Below are positions 59,976 through 64,000 of a stretch of DNA of 64,000 nucleotides, piece by piece. The DNA lies in the NCBI GenBank assembly GCA_023101725.1, contig JALJCO010001315.1, positions 186,001 through 250,000 of the forward strand, given 5' to 3'. Each line of letters opens with the position of its first letter. Position 1 is the stretch's first letter. The translations under genes were made by a program, and so were the position numbers. The DNA is from Atherinomorus stipes. Lineage: Eukaryota; Chordata; Actinopteri; Atheriniformes; Atherinidae. The notes below the pieces were generated by a model. It had not been told where the DNA came from. It worked only from the letters and a program-made list of their open reading frames with translations, and made no database searches.

Positions 59976-60083
59976 CTTAAGAAAATAAAATTTACATATA
60001 TTCTTAAATGCTCACAAATCAAGCAATACAGACAAACTACACTTTTTAAAAGTATTTATGCTGTGTAAGTTCCAAGTGTTTAA

Positions 60084-60386
60084 AGGGACTTGAGGCAAGA
60101 TTAAGAAACGAAACTCGCGACTGCCACAACTGGCGCTTCAGGTAACTGCAGCCACGAGCCAAGCCTTCACGGGAGCGTGCACAAACTGAAGCTATAATGT
60201 TGTTCACTACACTTTTTCTTCGTAGTTACACTTTTTAGTGTCTTTCAGTTGATCTGGATCATTTGCTGACGGCAGAAGAATCCATAACTATCGCATACAG
60301 TGTTTGAATTTACCACAACCATCTTCTTCCTGTATCAAAACTGCGGATGTCGGTCATTTGAAGTCACGTCCGCAGGGCAGCGCGGA
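60084..60386. mobile_element. TTAA-flanked transposon, copy 2 (truncated)
   Basis: The left end AGGGACTTGAGGCA follows TTAA (60,080-60,083). The next 300 bases match 27,696-27,990 closely, including ACTATCGC(A/T)TACAGTGTTTG. It has one 198-bp unit instead of two, AAGTCACG in place of GACGTCACG, and an extra CTGCCACAA near the start. The right end is missing. Confidence 0.8.
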
Positions 60387-60528
60387 CTATTCACTAATCA
60401 CATTTTATATTATTTACATAGGAAGTATGCACCTCATTCCTCGTAAAGTTGATTAAAACTTCTAAAAGATATCAAAACTAAATAAATCAACTTGACAGAA
60501 ACACAAAATCTACATGATTTTAAACCTA

Positions 60529-61478
60529 TAGTCTCCTATTTTAAAGTTTGATCACTATTTATTACCTCATGTAGATGGTGGTTATGGTCCTATAATACAA
60601 TCTACACAAACTTTGATCTACACAATGTGAAAAACAAAAAAAACAAACAAAAAAAAAACAACATAAAACAACAAAAAACACATCCACTCTAGTGGCTGCC
60701 GGGCTGCAAAGACATTAACCAATAGGAGCCAGCCGGCTGGATGGCTTATATTGGTCGACGTAGCTGTTTGTCTCTCTTTTCTCGACTCTGCTGAAGAAAA
60801 GCAAGGACAGAGAAGGAAATGTGCAGGACGGAAGGCTGGGTAATGACCAGCTGATGTGGAGGAGGCTCCAGGAGGGGAAATTCTGCAGAAGCCAGGACAG
60901 ACTGAAAGCAGAGTATAAACATCGGGTCACCGGCTGGTGGAAGCTCCGGGAGGCTTTGGGAGTGAAAACTGATGCTGATCCAGCAGACATTTTGTTGAAC
61001 AGGGAGGCTTTTTTCTTTTTTAACTTGTGTAAGTTGTACAGAAATTTATAAGTCTATGACGATGCTGGCTGATGACTGGTTTTCTCATTGTAGACAGATG
61101 GCGTTGGAACGTCAGCTGTTTATTTTCAGTATTGTAAACTAGCATTGTTGCGTTCAGTGGACTCATGAAGTCATTGGAACGTCACAGTCTCTTACTGATG
61201 CAGAAACAAGCTAAAAAAAAACACCGTTAACATCCCGGTGGTTCAGAAAGGAAATTATTATAAAGGTGACCAGATGTTCCTGTTGTTCATTTATGTGAAA
61301 TGAATATCACATCGTGGAGCTGTTGTGGTACGGCTAGCTGTGGTTGAGGAGAAGGGCTGTACCAATGTACTCGATGGGAGGAATCAATGTGCAGAGAGGG
61401 GAGGGCTGTGTGGGGGGACAGGTTGTTTTTTTTAAAAATAAAAATAAAAATCTCAACTGATTCTGAAATGGGAGACTA
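60529..61478. mobile_element. TA-flanked element with TAGTCTCC ends
   Basis: TAGTCTCCTATTTT on the left faces AAATGGGAGACTA on the right, with TA outside each end. A TA duplication would fit Tc1/mariner-type insertion, but the termini are short. A 76-codon plus frame inside (60,821-61,051) includes HRVTGWWKLREALGV; it is not recognised as any transposase. Confidence 0.5.
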
Positions 61479-61519
61479 TAGCTTTCATTTTGACTTCAAG
61501 CAAAGTTCTTAATTTTGGA

Positions 61520-61985
61520 GGGGAATTAAAGGTTGAATATGGAACACGGACAGAACAGCGACATCACGTGTGTCTAGGTTGTAGTTGCAACGGCAGAAAA
61601 ACAACTCCAGCTGCTGGGATGCCAGGCTCGCTGCCGATATGCAAGTGACCAACAGTCTGCAGCATGTCCAACAAGTAATGCAGAGGAGTTTATAACTGAC
61701 AGCTAACATTAGCCACGTTAGCAAACAAGCTAGCTTACCGATCCAGGAGGAAAGTCGCCATTTCCGTGTTTTGACTCCTTGGAAAACATTTATGTGGGTC
61801 CATTTAGTGAAGTCTTCACCTAAATTTACTCCAGGTTTTGCTCTTCTCAGGTCACTCCTTCTCAGAAACAGATAATATCTCCAGGGTTTTGAAGCAGCTG
61901 CTTCACTCGTTGTCTCTACGGTTTTCCCCTGTACAAGCCTGACTGTGCCCAAAATATTGCTTCCACACAGAGATCGTATTTGGCA
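61520..61985. repeat. uninterrupted copy of the repeat split at 5 kb
   Basis: 61,523-61,690 aligns with 4,998-5,096 joined to 6,508-6,600. The repeat probably continues to about 61,985. A 147-codon minus frame (61,509-61,952, beginning MGTVRLVQGKTVE) lies in it. It has no recognised domain, and in the other copy the frame is not kept, so I do not call it a gene. Confidence 0.65.
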
Positions 61986-64000
61986 ACTCGCAATGACGTC
62001 GTGTATTGGCTTACAAATGTAATTAAAATGCCATTATCGAACCGTTAAAATTTACTTTATAATTATTTTTAGGCTAAATATAATTTTTCTAGGAAATGTT
62101 TTACTTTCATTCTGTACATCCCCAAACGACCTGTGGAGGTATTATTTTTTTTTTAAATATAGCTTTTAATAAAAATGTTACATATATAATCTTTAAATAA
62201 TGTCATGCACAAACACTTTTTTTTTTCTCCATCTCTTCCTTTTCTTTTGGCATAGTGTTGCACCTTTTCCCATTAGCTGACCTACCTTTGATGTTAATTC
62301 ATTCCATTGGATCCCCCTTGTCTCTCCTCTATCAAAGTAATGGATTTTGAACCAGCGATCAAAGAACTCTGGATGTTTTTTCTCCCCTTTTAACATATAA
62401 TCCCTCTGCATTTAAGCAGTCCATGTTAAACAAACCGCTTGGTCAAATCATAACCTCCATGCTTTATTTTTTAACTACAGAAGCTTGAAGGTTCTTCGAG
62501 CCTATAAAATGGGTTTTCTTTACTGCATGCCAAAAAAGATATTGTCAGGCTTGAAGGATGCATGTTGTAGAAAATGAAAGATGACATGTCTATATTGAAC
62601 AAAAATATTCACAACAATTCAGTTGTCAGCTTTGAATGTAAAATGTGTAAGCTCCAGCAGATATCATGCTTTGACTTTTGTCTACAGATTTACACCCCCA
62701 ACATTAATTAATCTAAACCAATTCATGCTTAAAAATAAGTTGTTGTTTTTTTTAAGCTATATAGGTAATTTATGTCACTGCAGCAAGTAAAGTGAGTCAT
62801 AACAAACCCATGAACCTCCTAGAGGACCTTTATGTTTTAACACCTCCCATTAAGTCGTTTAGCGATAATGAAGCAAGCAAAATATCCCCTATTTCCAATG
62901 ACAATCTAAATCATATTTTAATCAAGTGAGTGCCCTTTCTAATAAACACTTGTGCTGAAAAGAGGTAGACTGAGTGTGACCTTGAGCGGTGATGTATCTG
63001 TCATTGGTTTTATTTATATACCTAACTTATGATCAAGCATCAATAAATCCTGATTTAAACTTTAGAAGCACTTGTGTTCAAAAGACTACGCTGTCGCCCA
63101 ACAAGGGCCAGGATGACATTACAAGAATGAGGACAAAACAACATAAAAATAGCTTCTATAGCAGATTGAATAAGGTGCATCAGTTGTGACAGCCCCAAGA
63201 ATAACAAATAAATTGACCAGTCTCAATATTTATGTCAGAAAAATATTTCATGTCTCAAAAGAAGAAAACAAGATATGAGCGGGCCACTTGAATAAACATC
63301 ACAGGTGTATATAAGCTGTAGCTAATGCCATTTATCCCAGTTCTCAAGGGCACAAACTTTGGTATTTTCATGTTTCATGTTCTAAGGAAGCCATCGCTCA
63401 AACCTTAAAATGAAATGTCATGGAGGAGGAAAAATAAAACAACTTTGGTGCTATATTTTTCTGTTTGAGCACCCTAAAGGTGTGTCAATTTGAAAGGTGA
63501 TGCTTAAAATATGAAGTAAGGCAAGAGTATTTGCGAGAGCTAATTAACTAATTAATGCTTTTACTTTAGCCTAACATTTTACAAGCTGAGTGGGGGGATA
63601 GTATTTTCACATTGTGGAAACAGACTGAAAAAAATAGCTCAGTAGAAGGATTGCTGTAGTAATAATAAAAATAACACCAGTGATAATGCATTATCATGCA
63701 CTCAGGCCCACTTTCAATTGGTTTTCCAGTCAAAAAGGTCACAGGAAAAAAAAAAAAAGTCCAGCACTGACAAAAATGACTACAGTAGAAGATCATAAAG
63801 GTGTGATGTTTAAGCTTCTATCACTTCTCAATTTTGAATTTTTTTGAGCTCATAGCAATTTCCCTTTTTGTCATACTTGTAAGATTTAAATGATGTTCTT
63901 CCACTAAGTGGCTTACCATTCAAACTGCTTTCACAATTCTGAAGTATTAGGTTTTTTATTCCATTGAACATAATAACCGGAGAAAGGCAGGCAATCAATG
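61986..64000. other. unassigned AT-rich DNA to window end
   Basis: No gene, tRNA or paired repeat was recognised. A 72-codon lysine-rich minus frame at 62,193-62,411 ends in a T-run and has no motif. Confidence 0.35.

Noticed and set aside
59545..60068. Proline- and glycine-rich frames of 116 to 169 codons on both strands
   Set aside because: They come from the C-rich block, where stop codons are rare in all frames.
61509..61952. 147-codon minus frame
   Set aside because: It sits in a repeat whose other copy does not keep the frame; no domain was recognised.

Overview
This window looks like teleost fish nuclear DNA that is almost entirely intergenic or intronic. It is AT-rich and has no dense operon-like coding, and every longer open frame is short or sits in repeat DNA. 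Its mobile elements are of kinds typical of ray-finned fish: hAT elements and palindromic hAT MITEs, piggyBac/Kolobok-like TTAA elements, a PIF/Harbinger-like element, Tc1 debris, a Penelope-like retroelement, a tRNA-headed SINE and LINE 3' tails. Long microsatellites and homopolymers are frequent. No prokaryotic gene, CRISPR array or intact protein-coding gene is visible. I cannot name the species.

Layout. 0-5 kb: mostly unassigned DNA with a LINE tail (2.4 kb), a perfect hairpin (3.0 kb) and an A-rich tract (3.1 kb). 5.1-6.5 kb: a 1.4 kb transposon with a 5-bp target duplication, inserted in an older repeat whose uninterrupted relative lies at 61.5 kb. 7.6-10.4 kb: palindromic hAT MITEs, one of them split by a Penelope-like insertion that itself carries a foldback element. 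12.4-15.1 kb: a hAT element and a Harbinger-like element with a dead Myb/SANT-like domain. 16.25-19.67 kb: a 3.4 kb long inverted repeat whose right arm holds a second 5-bp-duplication transposon. 20.0-21.3 kb: a piggyBac element with a transposase relic. 23.1-24.3 kb: a hAT element. 25.7 kb: one possible terminal coding exon. 27.7-33.7 kb: TTAA elements, nested MITEs and an acidic, possibly piggyBac-like relic. 34.5-39.3 kb: several foldback elements and a large TATC microsatellite. 39.3-48.3 kb: mostly unrecognised sequence. 48.3-52.9 kb: Tc1 debris, a SINE, a 480-bp polypurine tract and a long-TIR MITE. 53.7-56.2 kb: the best gene candidate, six minus-strand exon-like blocks with good splice signals but disrupted frames. 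57.9-61.5 kb: more repeats, including a very C-rich block.

The elements do not form a pathway. The biology here is a history of insertions: at least three nested insertions can be ordered from target duplications and from paralogous empty sites inside the window. All superfamily names come from terminal repeats, duplications and protein motifs read by eye; no database search was possible.
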